Shown: positions 49,024 through 57,147 of the stretch, piece by piece | How the letters are laid out: each line of letters begins with the position of its first letter | Position numbering within the stretch: the first letter of the stretch is position 1 | Source: G020344215 sp039586575 | GTDB lineage: Bacteria > Gemmatimonadota > Gemmatimonadetes > Palauibacterales > KS3-K002 | Reading direction: 5' to 3' | NCBI GenBank assembly: GCA_039586575.1 | Contig: JBDHKD010000015.1 | Coordinates: 36,896-100,895, forward strand | DNA length: 64,000 nucleotides | Position numbers and translations under genes: made by a program | Notes under the pieces: generated by a model | The model's database searches: none | Told to the model about the DNA's origin: nothing | The model's input: only the letters and a program-made list of their open reading frames with translations

Positions 49024-49394
49024 CGGTTCGCCACCATCACCTGACCGCCGGCCGCCATCTCTATCCGGCGCTCGTGGTCGCACAGTTCCTCCATGCCTTC
49101 GAGGACTACGTCGCCGACTACCACGAGCGCTTCCCCCTCTTCTCGTTGGCCCCCGAGTTCTTTGTCTCTCTTAATCTCGCCCTGTTTCTGCTGCTGACGG
49201 CCATGATTCCGTCCGTCGCACACGGCCGCGTTTGGGCGCTCAAGCTGGCCAAGTTCTGGGCGATCGTCCAGATCCTCAGCGGTGCCGGTCACTTGATGAT
49301 CGCGCTTGTCGAGTGGGGCTACTATCCGGGCATGTGGACGGCGCCGCTGCTGCTCATCTTCGGCGCCGTGCTCGGCCAGAGCCTGCGAAGCTGA
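49005..49394 (+). CDS. Small membrane protein, HXXEE-like
   Basis: The 129-residue product starts at TTG 49005, six nt after a perfect GGAGG, inside the last 19 nt of the ATPase gene. It has about three to four hydrophobic segments. QFLHAFEDY resembles the His-x-x-Glu-Glu/Asp motif and GAGHLMIALVEWGYYPGMW the second His and Tyr-x-Pro-Gly motif of the HXXEE family. Function of that family is unknown. Overlap with the ATPase gene suggests coupled expression. Confidence 0.7.
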   Translation: MAPRDLTVRHHHLTAGRHLYPALVVAQFLHAFEDYVADYHERFPLFSLAPEFFVSLNLALFLLLTAMIPSVAHGRVWALKLAKFWAIVQILSGAGHLMIALVEWGYYPGMWTAPLLLIFGAVLGQSLRS

Positions 49395-49397
49395 ACG

Positions 49398-50498
49398 TCA
49401 CCGGGGAGCTGCCCGCTCCAGCTGCTCCAAGACTCGTCGGTTGGCGGCCGGGAATGCGTAGCGGTCGAGCGCGCCGGGCCTGACCCAGGCGAACTCCTGG
49501 CAGCCGAGCGGCGCGGGCGTGCCGCCACGGTAGTGACAGTGGAAAGCGTGGAGCGTAATCTCGAAGTGGCTGTAGGCGTGATCGACTTGGGCGAGCTTTT
49601 CGCTGGCCTCGACTTCGATCCCCAACTCCTCACCGACCTCACGGACCACCGCCGCTTCCAGCGATTCGCCGGCCTTCGGCTTACCGCCGGGAAACTCCCA
49701 CAGTCCGCCGAGCAACCCTTCGGCCGGTCGCTTGGCTATGAGAATCTCGTCGCCCCGCCAGACAACGCCCACAGCGATGTCGTAATGCGGCCGCCTTCGC
49801 GAGGGCCGTCGGCCAGGCCGTTCGGCTACCGTGCCGTTGGCCCGCGCCTCGCAGAGCGCCGCGAGCGGGCAGTCGCCGCAGCGGGGCGCGCGAGGTCTGC
49901 AGATCAGCGACCCCAGGTCCATGAGCGACTGGTTCACGTCGCCGGCACGCCGACCCAGGAGCGGGGCGCCGCGGCTCGACAACTCGGAGTCGCTCGGGTT
50001 CACGAGGTCATAGAGTCGGCTGAGTACGCGTCGCACGTTGGCGTCGACGGCGAGCCGGGATTGCCCAAAGGCGATACTCAGAATCGCCGCCGCCGTGTAG
50101 GCGCCGACGCCGGGTAGAGCACGCAGGCTCTTCTCGTCGCGTGGTAAGCTGCCCCCGTGCTCTTGCACGACCTGGCGGGCCGCCCGGTGCAGGTTGCGTG
50201 CGCGCGCGTAGTAACCGAGACCCTCCCAGGCCTTGAGCACCTCGTCTAGCTCGGCGGCGGCCAGCGCGCGCACGTCGGGGAAGCGCTCGAGGAACCGGTG
50301 GTAGTATGGGATTACCGTCTCGACCTGGGTCTGGGTCAGCATCACCTCGGACACCCAGATGCGGTACGGATCGCCCATGGGGCCCGCAGCGCAACGCCAG
50401 GGCAGCTGACGCCCGTGCGCGGCGTACCAACGGAGCAGGCGGCGCCGGACGTCGGCCGTTGCCGGTCGCCCTCCGCTCTTAGGCATTCCAGGATTCAA
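49398..50498 (-). CDS. mutY: A/G-specific adenine glycosylase MutY
   Basis: The 366-residue product has every MutY feature: LPWR, SEVMLTQTQV with the catalytic Glu, helix-hairpin-helix LPGVGAYTAAAI, VDANVRRVLSR with the catalytic Asp, the 4Fe-4S cluster CRPRAPRCGDCPLAALC, and a C-terminal NUDIX-like domain (GLWEFPGGKPKAGES) that recognises 8-oxoG. It removes adenine opposite 8-oxoguanine. The start is a TTG overlapping the dapF stop; an ATG 12 nt later is possible. Third gene of lapA-dapF-mutY. Confidence 0.96.
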   Translation of the reverse strand: MNPGMPKSGGRPATADVRRRLLRWYAAHGRQLPWRCAAGPMGDPYRIWVSEVMLTQTQVETVIPYYHRFLERFPDVRALAAAELDEVLKAWEGLGYYARARNLHRAARQVVQEHGGSLPRDEKSLRALPGVGAYTAAAILSIAFGQSRLAVDANVRRVLSRLYDLVNPSDSELSSRGAPLLGRRAGDVNQSLMDLGSLICRPRAPRCGDCPLAALCEARANGTVAERPGRRPSRRRPHYDIAVGVVWRGDEILIAKRPAEGLLGGLWEFPGGKPKAGESLEAAVVREVGEELGIEVEASEKLAQVDHAYSHFEITLHAFHCHYRGGTPAPLGCQEFAWVRPGALDRYAFPAANRRVLEQLERAAPR

Positions 50499-51337
50499 CC
50501 GGTCTCTCGGTGGGAGAGCTGTCCACGGTAGACGACGCGGGCGGGGCCGCCCAGCTCCAGCTCACTGTAGGTGCCGTCCGCCGTGGGCTGGAAACGAACC
50601 GTCAGCGTCTCGCCGCTCCGGGTCTCGACCACGACGGGTGATTCCACCTGACCGGCGGCAGAGAGGGCGATGGCGCACGACATCGAACCGCTCCCGCAGG
50701 CGAGCGTCTCCGCCTCCACCCCGCGCTCGTAGGTGCGGATGCGGATGCGGTGGCGGTCGACGACCTCCACCAGGTTCACGTTGGCGCCGGGAGCGCCGAG
50801 CTCGAGCGCGTGGCGCAGCGGTCGACATAACGGCTCGATTGGCTCGTCCGGCAACGTCGCGACTGGAACCACGAGGTGAGGCACGCCGATCTGGACCAGG
50901 TGTCCGCGTTGCGGGCCGTGCGGACTGCTGAGTGTGAGATCCAGGCTCACCGTCGGCCGGGCGCGATAGCGCAAGGCCACGCCTTCGCCCGAAACAACGG
51001 CGTCGATGTCTCCATCGTCGGTCTCGATCACCATCTCTGCTGGTGCCAGGCCGTCGAGCACGGCGAAGCGAGCGGCGCAACGTGTTCCGTTTCCGCAGGT
51101 GCCGAACTCGCGCCCGTCCGGGTTCCAGAAGCGGATACGAACGTCGGCATCGGGACGCTCGCTCGGCCCCACGACGATAAGACCGTCGGCGCCCACGGAG
51201 GTGCGGCGCCGGCACACCTCGAGTGCCAACTCCCCGAGGTCGGGCACCGCGGCGGCGCTGGAAGCGTTGATGACAACGAAGTCGTTTCCGGCTCCGGACA
51301 TCTTGTGGAAGTGGAGTTCTTCAGGAGCGGTCTTCAT
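50495..51337 (-). CDS. dapF: Diaminopimelate epimerase
   Basis: The 280-residue cofactor-independent epimerase converts LL- to meso-diaminopimelate for lysine and peptidoglycan. Both catalytic Cys are visible: FGTCGNGTRCAARF and TLACGSGSMSCAIAL. It also has the N-terminal FHKMSGAGNDFVVI and VRIRFWNPDGRE. ATG 51337 is chosen over the upstream frame because it gives the family N-terminus. It overlaps mutY by 4 nt and follows lapA by 25 nt. It is consistent with the diaminopimelate-binding Pal elsewhere in the window. Confidence 0.96.
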   Translation of the reverse strand: MKTAPEELHFHKMSGAGNDFVVINASSAAAVPDLGELALEVCRRRTSVGADGLIVVGPSERPDADVRIRFWNPDGREFGTCGNGTRCAARFAVLDGLAPAEMVIETDDGDIDAVVSGEGVALRYRARPTVSLDLTLSSPHGPQRGHLVQIGVPHLVVPVATLPDEPIEPLCRPLRHALELGAPGANVNLVEVVDRHRIRIRTYERGVEAETLACGSGSMSCAIALSAAGQVESPVVVETRSGETLTVRFQPTADGTYSELELGGPARVVYRGQLSHRETG

Positions 51338-51362
51338 ACGGCGGGGCCCGGCCTCGAGGGGC

Positions 51363-51650
51363 CTACTCCTCTTCCTCGTCCTGAACCGCTGCTTCCGCTT
51401 CCGATCCCTCGGCCGGCTCCTGTTCATCGGCGGCACCGGCACCGTCGCGACGACGCTTCCGCATCATGATCGCTGTGGCCCCGACGCCGATCAGTAGACC
51501 GGCCAGTAGCGGAACGAGGGTGATCAAAGCGAGGGGAACCTGAAAACGCCAGGCCAGAAAGACGACCTCGACCGGACCCAGGTTCTGACCGGCGAAGAAG
51601 ATGATCGCCGCGGTCAGGAGCATCAGGCCGATTTCCCGTACCCTATTCAT
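51363..51650 (-). CDS. lapA: LapA-domain (DUF1049) small inner-membrane protein
   Basis: ATG 51650 follows GGAGACGG and gives 95 residues: two transmembrane helices (IGLMLLTAAIIFFAGQN and VPLALITLVPLLAGLLIGVG) and an acidic C-terminal tail (AEAAVQDEEEE). The pattern Q-N-x-x-P-V-x-V-x-F between helices is the LapA hallmark. In E. coli LapA works with LapB to control LPS synthesis; no lapB is seen here. Divergent from the VWA gene, with a 123-bp gap that must hold both promoters. Confidence 0.85.
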   Translation of the reverse strand: MNRVREIGLMLLTAAIIFFAGQNLGPVEVVFLAWRFQVPLALITLVPLLAGLLIGVGATAIMMRKRRRDGAGAADEQEPAEGSEAEAAVQDEEEE

Positions 51651-51773
51651 TTCCGTCTCCAGCGTGGTCGAGCTCGGCGTGGCGACGCCGCGCCGGCGGA
51701 AAGTTGTCACAAGTTGCCGGGACAAGCTAACTTGGGCGGACTTTCGGCGACAGAACCTTTGCGATTAGCTGCC

Positions 51774-53054
51774 ATGCGCTTTACGACCTACTCGAAGTAC
51801 AAAGGCCATCTCCTCGAGTCGCTCAACCTGCAGGAGCTACTCGACCAACTGGCGGATTTCCTCCTGCAGAGCGGATTCGCTGGCGGACCCCACCACCATC
51901 CGTTCTGGGGGTCGTTCGGCAACGACGAGCCCCAGGACAACCTCGAAGCTCTCAAGCAGGCTATCCTCCAGAAGCTGTTGGAGATGGGGCAAGTGACCCC
52001 CGAAATGCTTCATGCTCTTTCCGAGGAGCCCGACGAGGAAGGCGCCCGACAGCTCGCCGAGCTGCTCGACGACATCGTCGAACGGCTCATCGAGGAAGGC
52101 TACTTGAGCACCGAACAGCCCCCCCAGATGCCGTCGGCGGGACAACCGGTGACCGGGCCGGGTAGTGTCGGCAAAGGCGCATCGCGGTCGATCCAGTTCA
52201 GCCTGACCCAGAAGGGACTCGATTTCCTGGGCTACAAGACCCTGAAAGACCTGCTCGGCTCGATCGGCAAGTCGAGCCTCGGAGCCCATGAGACGGCGGA
52301 GCTATCCACCGGCGTTGAGGCTGAGGCGGCATCGAAGAAGTACGAGTTTGGTGACACGCTCAACCTCGATGTGCCGGCCACGCTCAAGAAAGCGATCGAG
52401 CGCGAGGGGCTCGGCGTGCCCATCAACCTCGACTACGATGACCTCTACGTTCACCAGTCGGAGTACCGTTCGTCTTGCGCCACGGTGCTGATGCTCGACT
52501 GCTCGCACTCGATGATCCTCTACGGCGAGGATCGCTTCACTCCGGCCAAGAAAGTCGCCTTGGCGCTCGCCCATCTCATAAGGACCCAGTATCCCGGCGA
52601 TTCCCTCCGGGTCGTCCTCTTCCACGACAGCGCGGAGGAGATCCCCCTCGCCCAGCTGGCGAAAGCCCAGGTCGGCCCCTACCACACCAACACCGCCGAA
52701 GGCTTCCGCCTGGCCCGGCGCATTCTGCTGTCGCAGAATAAGGACATGCGCCAGATCGTCATGATCACCGACGGCAAGCCGTCCGCGATGACCGTCGCGC
52801 CGGGCCAGATCTACAAGAACCCGATCGGCCTCGATCCGGGCATCCTGAAGGAGACCTATCGCGAGGTCAGCCTCTGTCGGCGCGCCGGCATCCAGATCAA
52901 CACCTTCATGCTGGCGCAGGACTATGCGCTGGTGGAGTTCGTGAAAAAGGTGTCAGAACTGTGTCGCGGCAAAGCCTACTTCACGTCGACGGTCACGCTC
53001 GGCCAGTACATCATGATGGACTTCCTCCGTCGCAAGACGCGCCGGGTATCTTGA
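51774..53054 (+). CDS. VWA-domain protein, probable partner of the ChlI/MoxR-like ATPase
   Basis: From ATG 51774 the 426-residue cytoplasmic protein has an acidic helical N-terminal half (about 1-130, LESLNLQELLDQLADFLLQ), a linker and a C-terminal von Willebrand A domain. The MIDAS residues are present: MLDCSHSM (Asp242, Ser244, Ser246), a Thr near 305-307 (HTNTAEG) and ITDG (Asp333). This is the ChlD/CoxE-type arrangement expected for a cofactor of an AAA+ ATPase. The frame is open upstream to 51714, but no better start exists. DUF167 overlaps its stop by 1 nt. Confidence 0.88.
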   Translation: MRFTTYSKYKGHLLESLNLQELLDQLADFLLQSGFAGGPHHHPFWGSFGNDEPQDNLEALKQAILQKLLEMGQVTPEMLHALSEEPDEEGARQLAELLDDIVERLIEEGYLSTEQPPQMPSAGQPVTGPGSVGKGASRSIQFSLTQKGLDFLGYKTLKDLLGSIGKSSLGAHETAELSTGVEAEAASKKYEFGDTLNLDVPATLKKAIEREGLGVPINLDYDDLYVHQSEYRSSCATVLMLDCSHSMILYGEDRFTPAKKVALALAHLIRTQYPGDSLRVVLFHDSAEEIPLAQLAKAQVGPYHTNTAEGFRLARRILLSQNKDMRQIVMITDGKPSAMTVAPGQIYKNPIGLDPGILKETYREVSLCRRAGIQINTFMLAQDYALVEFVKKVSELCRGKAYFTSTVTLGQYIMMDFLRRKTRRVS

Positions 53055-53350
53055 TGGCCGCAGCAGCTGTGCGTATAGAAAGCCTGGACGGCGGCGTTCG
53101 CTTCCCAGTACGAGTGCAAGCGCGCGCATCGCGGACCGAGGTCGCCGGGACCCACGGGGATGCGATCAAGATCCGCCTCGCCGCGCCCCCGGTTGAAGGC
53201 GCCGCCAACGCCGAGCTCTCCGCTTTCCTGGCCAAGGCGCTCGCTGTGCCGAAGTCGGCGGTCCGCATCGTCAAGGGCGAGAGGTCGCGGGATAAGATCG
53301 TGGAGGTCGACGGCGCCTCGGCCGATCGAGTGCACGAGCTTCTGCCCTAA
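53054..53350 (+). CDS. DUF167 (YggU) family protein
   Basis: ATG 53054 overlaps the VWA stop (TGATG), giving 98 residues. The DUF167 signature is clear: RVQARASRTEVAGTHGDAIKIRLAAPPVEGAAN, LAKALAVPKSAVRIVKGERSRDKIVEV. Structures of this family show a small alpha/beta fold; function is unknown. It lies 12 nt before the GPH symporter gene in a likely four-gene operon. Confidence 0.93.
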   Translation: MAAAAVRIESLDGGVRFPVRVQARASRTEVAGTHGDAIKIRLAAPPVEGAANAELSAFLAKALAVPKSAVRIVKGERSRDKIVEVDGASADRVHELLP

Positions 53351-53362
53351 CTGCCCTACTTC

Positions 53363-54730
53363 GTGAAGACGACCGGCTCGCTGGGATCGCTGACCGTCGC
53401 CGCCTATGGGGCGCCTGGCCTCGTGCTCGCGGCGCTGGCGCTGACCTTCTACGTCTTCCTGCCCAAGTACTACGCCGATGTGTTGGGCATCGACTTGACC
53501 GTGCTCGGCATCGTGGTGTTGCTGTCGCGGGTGTGGGACGCTGTTATCGATCCGGCCATCGGCGCACTCTCCGATCGGACACGAAGCCGCTGGGGGCGGC
53601 GTCGTCCCTGGTTGGTGGCCGGTGCGTTGCCTATGGCCGGCTGCTTCGTCTTGCTCGTGGTCTTGCCGCGGGCCGCCACCCCGCTCAGCGAGGGGCTCTA
53701 CCTCGGATCGCTCACCTTCGTCTTCTTCCTCTTTTGGACGATGGTGACTGTGCCCTACGAGGCGTTGGGTGCCGAACTCTCGTTCGACTACGACGAGCGG
53801 AGTCGGCTGCTGGGCACACGTGAGGCGGCCGTTCTGGCCGGAACGCTACTGGCGGCGGTGATCCCCATCGTGGTCGGTGTCGGTGCGAACTTGACGGGCG
53901 ATCTGGCGGAGGAACGGGCACGTTACATCGACATCGCGCTGATCTACTCCGTGCTGGTGATGGTGCTGATTGGCCTCTGCGTCCTGGCGGTACGCGAGCG
54001 GACGTGGGCGGAATCGCAGCGACCGAAGGCGTTTATCGGCAATCTCGCCGGAATTTGGCGTAATCGGCCGTTCCGCATCCTGCTGAGTGCCTACGCGGTG
54101 AGCGCGCTCGGTGTGGCGGTGGCCGCGTCGATGATCCTGTTCTACGTGGAGCACGTGCTGGGCAGCGGTGCCGGACCCCTTTTCCTGGCGATCTACTTGG
54201 GGATCGGCACGGCGACCGTGCCGATCTGGGTCTACCTGGCCCGGCGCCTGGAAAAGCGGCGTGCCTGGATAACGGCTTTGGCGGTGAACACCGGTACGTT
54301 TCTGCCGGCGATTCTTCTGAGCCGGGGCGATGCCGAGATTTTCGGGGTCATCGTCGTGCTGTCGGCGCTGGGGCTCGGTGGTGTGATGGCGATACCGCCA
54401 TCGATGCAGGCCGACGTCATCGACTACGATGAATGGACGAGCGGAACGCGCCGCGAAGGCGAGTACATCGGCTTCTGGTCGATCGTCAAGAAGCTGGCCG
54501 CTGCGCTGAGCGCCGGTCTCGCCTTTCCTTTGCTCGACTTCTCTGGCTATGTGTCGGGCTCCGAACTACAGGCGCCGGCGACGGTCTGGACGCTGCGGCT
54601 GCTCTACGTGGGCACCCCCAGCCTGTGCAACCTGATCGCCATCGGAGTCGCCTGGCGGTACCCGATCGATCGCGCGGCCCATGAGCGCATTCGCAACGAT
54701 ATCGACTCACGACTGCTAGTCCGAGGTTAG
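53363..54730 (+). CDS. GPH/MelB-type sugar:cation symporter (MFS)
   Basis: From GTG 53363 the 455-residue membrane protein has 12 helices and the GPH-family markers: YYADVLGIDLTVLGIVVLLSRVWDAVIDPAIGALSDRTRSRWGRRRPW at helices 1-3 (in sequence order; only the pattern matters) and ADVIDYDEWTSGTRREGEYIGFW before helix 10. The Asp in WDAVIDP matches the cation site of MelB. Substrate could be a glycoside or other small solute. No glycosidase lies beside it. Confidence 0.88.
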   Translation: MKTTGSLGSLTVAAYGAPGLVLAALALTFYVFLPKYYADVLGIDLTVLGIVVLLSRVWDAVIDPAIGALSDRTRSRWGRRRPWLVAGALPMAGCFVLLVVLPRAATPLSEGLYLGSLTFVFFLFWTMVTVPYEALGAELSFDYDERSRLLGTREAAVLAGTLLAAVIPIVVGVGANLTGDLAEERARYIDIALIYSVLVMVLIGLCVLAVRERTWAESQRPKAFIGNLAGIWRNRPFRILLSAYAVSALGVAVAASMILFYVEHVLGSGAGPLFLAIYLGIGTATVPIWVYLARRLEKRRAWITALAVNTGTFLPAILLSRGDAEIFGVIVVLSALGLGGVMAIPPSMQADVIDYDEWTSGTRREGEYIGFWSIVKKLAAALSAGLAFPLLDFSGYVSGSELQAPATVWTLRLLYVGTPSLCNLIAIGVAWRYPIDRAAHERIRNDIDSRLLVRG

Positions 54731-54733
54731 TCC

Positions 54734-55522
54734 ATGTTGCTTATCGCAGGGTATGCCCTCGCTACTGTGCTCGTCTTGATGACCCTCGCCTGGGTGGTGA
54801 GTCTGATCAAGCGCGACGCGAGCATTATCGACGTCTTCTGGGGACTCGGGTTCGTTCTGTTGTGCTGGCTCTACTTGCTTCTCGGCGCCGGCCCGCCGAC
54901 GACACGCCGCTACCTTCTGGCTGCGCTGGTTACACTCTGGGGCGTGCGGCTCTCACTTTATATCCTCTGGCGCAACTGGGGTCAGACTGAGGATTACCGG
55001 TATCGTGAGATGCGGGCGCGGGACCCCGAGACGTTCGCCTGGCGCAGTCTGTTCACCGTCTTCTGGCTGCAGGCCGCGCTTCTGTGGGCCATCTCGATGC
55101 CGCTGCTACAGGTGCAGCGCAGCGCGATCCCTGAGAACCTGACGTGGTTGGACTATGTGGCATTGGTCCTGTTCGTCATCGGTTTTCTGTTCGAGGCGGG
55201 TGGTGACTGGCAGCTCGCCCGCTTCAAGCGAGACCCCGGCAACGCCGGGAAGGTGCTGGACCGGGGCTTCTGGCGCTACACGCGGCACCCCAACTACTTC
55301 GGTGATGCGGTGATCTGGTGGGCCTTCTTCCTGTTCGCTGCGGTCACCCCACGGTCGCTGTGGACGGTCTACAGCCCGATTCTGATGACGTTCTTCTTGA
55401 TGCGCGTGTCGGGGGTGGCGCTGCTCGAGAAGCGACTGCAGGAGGTGAAGCCGGCTTACCGAGACTATGTCGCTCGCACTAACGCCTTCCTTCCCTGGTT
55501 TCCCAAGCGGAGGCGCGACTAG
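54734..55522 (+). CDS. DUF1295/steroid 5-alpha-reductase-like membrane enzyme
   Basis: The 262-residue product has six or seven hydrophobic segments, IKRDASIIDVFWGLGF in the first third and the conserved C-terminal block GFWRYTRHPNYFGDAVIWWAF. That His-Pro-Asn-Tyr motif marks DUF1295 and related 5-alpha-reductase/isoprenylcysteine-methyltransferase-fold proteins, which bind NADPH or SAM near it. Likely a lipid or steroid-like substrate. ATG starts 3 nt after the symporter stop. Its stop overlaps the convergent kinase gene by 4 nt. Confidence 0.9.
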   Translation: MLLIAGYALATVLVLMTLAWVVSLIKRDASIIDVFWGLGFVLLCWLYLLLGAGPPTTRRYLLAALVTLWGVRLSLYILWRNWGQTEDYRYREMRARDPETFAWRSLFTVFWLQAALLWAISMPLLQVQRSAIPENLTWLDYVALVLFVIGFLFEAGGDWQLARFKRDPGNAGKVLDRGFWRYTRHPNYFGDAVIWWAFFLFAAVTPRSLWTVYSPILMTFFLMRVSGVALLEKRLQEVKPAYRDYVARTNAFLPWFPKRRRD

Positions 55523-56298
55523 GAGGGCTGGCTTCCGGCGTAGGCGGCGCTAAACCGCTCCCACGCGTCATCGCCCAGGCGCTGGCCGGTCCGCTCCTCG
55601 AACCGCTGAGCGGAGCGTCGCAGACGTGCGATCATCCGTTGACGCGTCGCCGTAGACACTTGCCCGACGCGCCGGCACTTCTCCAAATCGAGGATGTAGG
55701 CGCGAGCTGGCCCGGCACCCCAGGAAATGAGCACGTTCCTCAGGTTGAGATCGGGATGTGCGACGCCCGCGTGATGGAGTGCGGCAACCAGGCGTCCCGC
55801 CTCGGCCATCACCTCGAGTCGGCGCGCTCCGTCCAGGCGAGTGGCGCCGAATAGGCAGGCGGCCAGATCCTGCGCCTCGGCGATCTCCTCGCGTGCGACC
55901 TCGCCGCGATACAGGAGACCCGACGGATAAACCAGGGCGGCTGCGACCTTTGGGGTTGGTATTCCGAGTGCCCCGAGCTCACCGGCAAGATGAAGCTCGT
56001 TGAATGGCCGCGGGGTGCCGATCTTCAAGAAGCGGTCGCCGGTGACAGGTGCGAGCAGTCCGCCGTGGGTGAGGCGACGGACGATCCATCGGCGTCCAGC
56101 GGGCCCCGGGATCGCGAACAGCGTATCGCGACCACGTATCGGCTCGGCATGCGGTTGAGCTGCGGCGTAGCGGTAGAGTGTGCCGGCCTCCTCGATGCCT
56201 TGCCGCACGAAATCGATCACATCGTCCCGCGCGACAACCTGCGCGGTACCGATCCGCTGGTAACTGTAGCCGGGCGGGGCGGTTGTCAGCCTGTGCAT
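55519..56298 (-). CDS. Kdo kinase/LPS kinase-like protein (KdkA/WaaP family)
   Basis: The 259-residue protein has a small protein-kinase fold: IVRRLTHGGLLAPVTGDRFL near the nucleotide site, the catalytic loop GVAHPDLNLRNVLIS (HxDLxxxN) and the metal Asp in YILDLEKCR. This set and the length match 3-deoxy-D-manno-octulosonic acid kinase (KdkA) and related LPS core kinases. It would phosphorylate the inner core of lipopolysaccharide, supporting an LPS outer membrane. No other LPS genes are adjacent. Start is ATG 56298 without a strong ribosome site. Confidence 0.8.
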   Translation of the reverse strand: MHRLTTAPPGYSYQRIGTAQVVARDDVIDFVRQGIEEAGTLYRYAAAQPHAEPIRGRDTLFAIPGPAGRRWIVRRLTHGGLLAPVTGDRFLKIGTPRPFNELHLAGELGALGIPTPKVAAALVYPSGLLYRGEVAREEIAEAQDLAACLFGATRLDGARRLEVMAEAGRLVAALHHAGVAHPDLNLRNVLISWGAGPARAYILDLEKCRRVGQVSTATRQRMIARLRRSAQRFEERTGQRLGDDAWERFSAAYAGSQPS

Positions 56299-56415
56299 CG
56301 CCCAGCGAAGCTAGGCCCCGGCACGGTAACGAGCAACGTTGCGCCGGCGCTGCGGGCCGGCGAGCATACAGGTGCACGCACACACGCCGCTACATCGAGG
56401 AGAGCGGAGGTTTCT

Positions 56416-57147
56416 GTGAAAGCGCTCAAGCTCGGCATCGCCGTGATCGTTCTGGCCACAGCCATCGCCTGCCCGATCCAGCGGCCGCCGGTGCCGCAGG
56501 AGTACTACGAGTTCCGGGCCGCTCTCGAGATGGCGGTCGCGGACACCGCCACGTTCGTGATGTTGGGGGATGCCGAGATGCGGGAGCGGCTGGACAGCCG
56601 GCTGCCCGAACTGGCGGCGATCACCAGCCCGGACTCGTTGATCGCGCTCCTCGACAACGATCCCGTGCTCTGGATGCTGGCGAGCCCACTCGCGTCGGTG
56701 CTGCAGAGAACGCTACGGGGCGCTGGAGGTAGAACGCAAAGCGTTTATCGGAACCCGGATGGCCAACGGCTGGCGGTGGATGCCGTCATCATCGGGCTGG
56801 GCAAGGCGATTCGGCGCTCCAGGGCGGCCGCCCGGCCGCCGGCAGGCGCAGCCCCGTTAGCCGTCGGCGCCCGGCGCGCCGAGTTGCGCGTTGAGATCGA
56901 GCCCGCGCACGGCGAATATGCGCTCCACCGTGTCACCGATCTTATTGTTGGGTGTCGAGGCGCCGGCCGTCAGGCCGATCTCGACATCGCCGTCCGGAAG
57001 CCAACCGTCCTGGGTCACCACGCGATCCGTCCCGACGATCTTGTGGGTGATCCGGCCGGCCTGGGGATCGATGCAGGTGGCGTCCTCCAGGTGGTACGTC
57101 CGCGTATGTCGAGCGCAGATCTGGGCCAGGTGGTTCGTGTTGCTTGA
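56416..57147 (+). CDS. Hypothetical lipoprotein; 3' part doubtful (antisense overlap with ispH)
   Basis: GTG 56416 sits 5 nt after GGAGG and starts a good lipoprotein signal (KALKLGIAVIVLATAIAC, Cys19). The next 80 residues look like a real soluble domain (EYYEFRAALEMAVADTATFV, MRERLDSRLPELAAIT). No family recognised. The open frame runs to 57147, but the last 291 nt are antisense to ispH and read as shadow. In the +2 frame a TAG at 56858-56860 would end the gene right at the ispH stop, so a frameshift somewhere in about 56700-56770, or a sequencing error, is likely. The N-terminal part is supported; the C-terminus is not. Confidence 0.5.
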   Translation: MKALKLGIAVIVLATAIACPIQRPPVPQEYYEFRAALEMAVADTATFVMLGDAEMRERLDSRLPELAAITSPDSLIALLDNDPVLWMLASPLASVLQRTLRGAGGRTQSVYRNPDGQRLAVDAVIIGLGKAIRRSRAAARPPAGAAPLAVGARRAELRVEIEPAHGEYALHRVTDLIVGCRGAGRQADLDIAVRKPTVLGHHAIRPDDLVGDPAGLGIDAGGVLQVVRPRMSSADLGQVVRVA

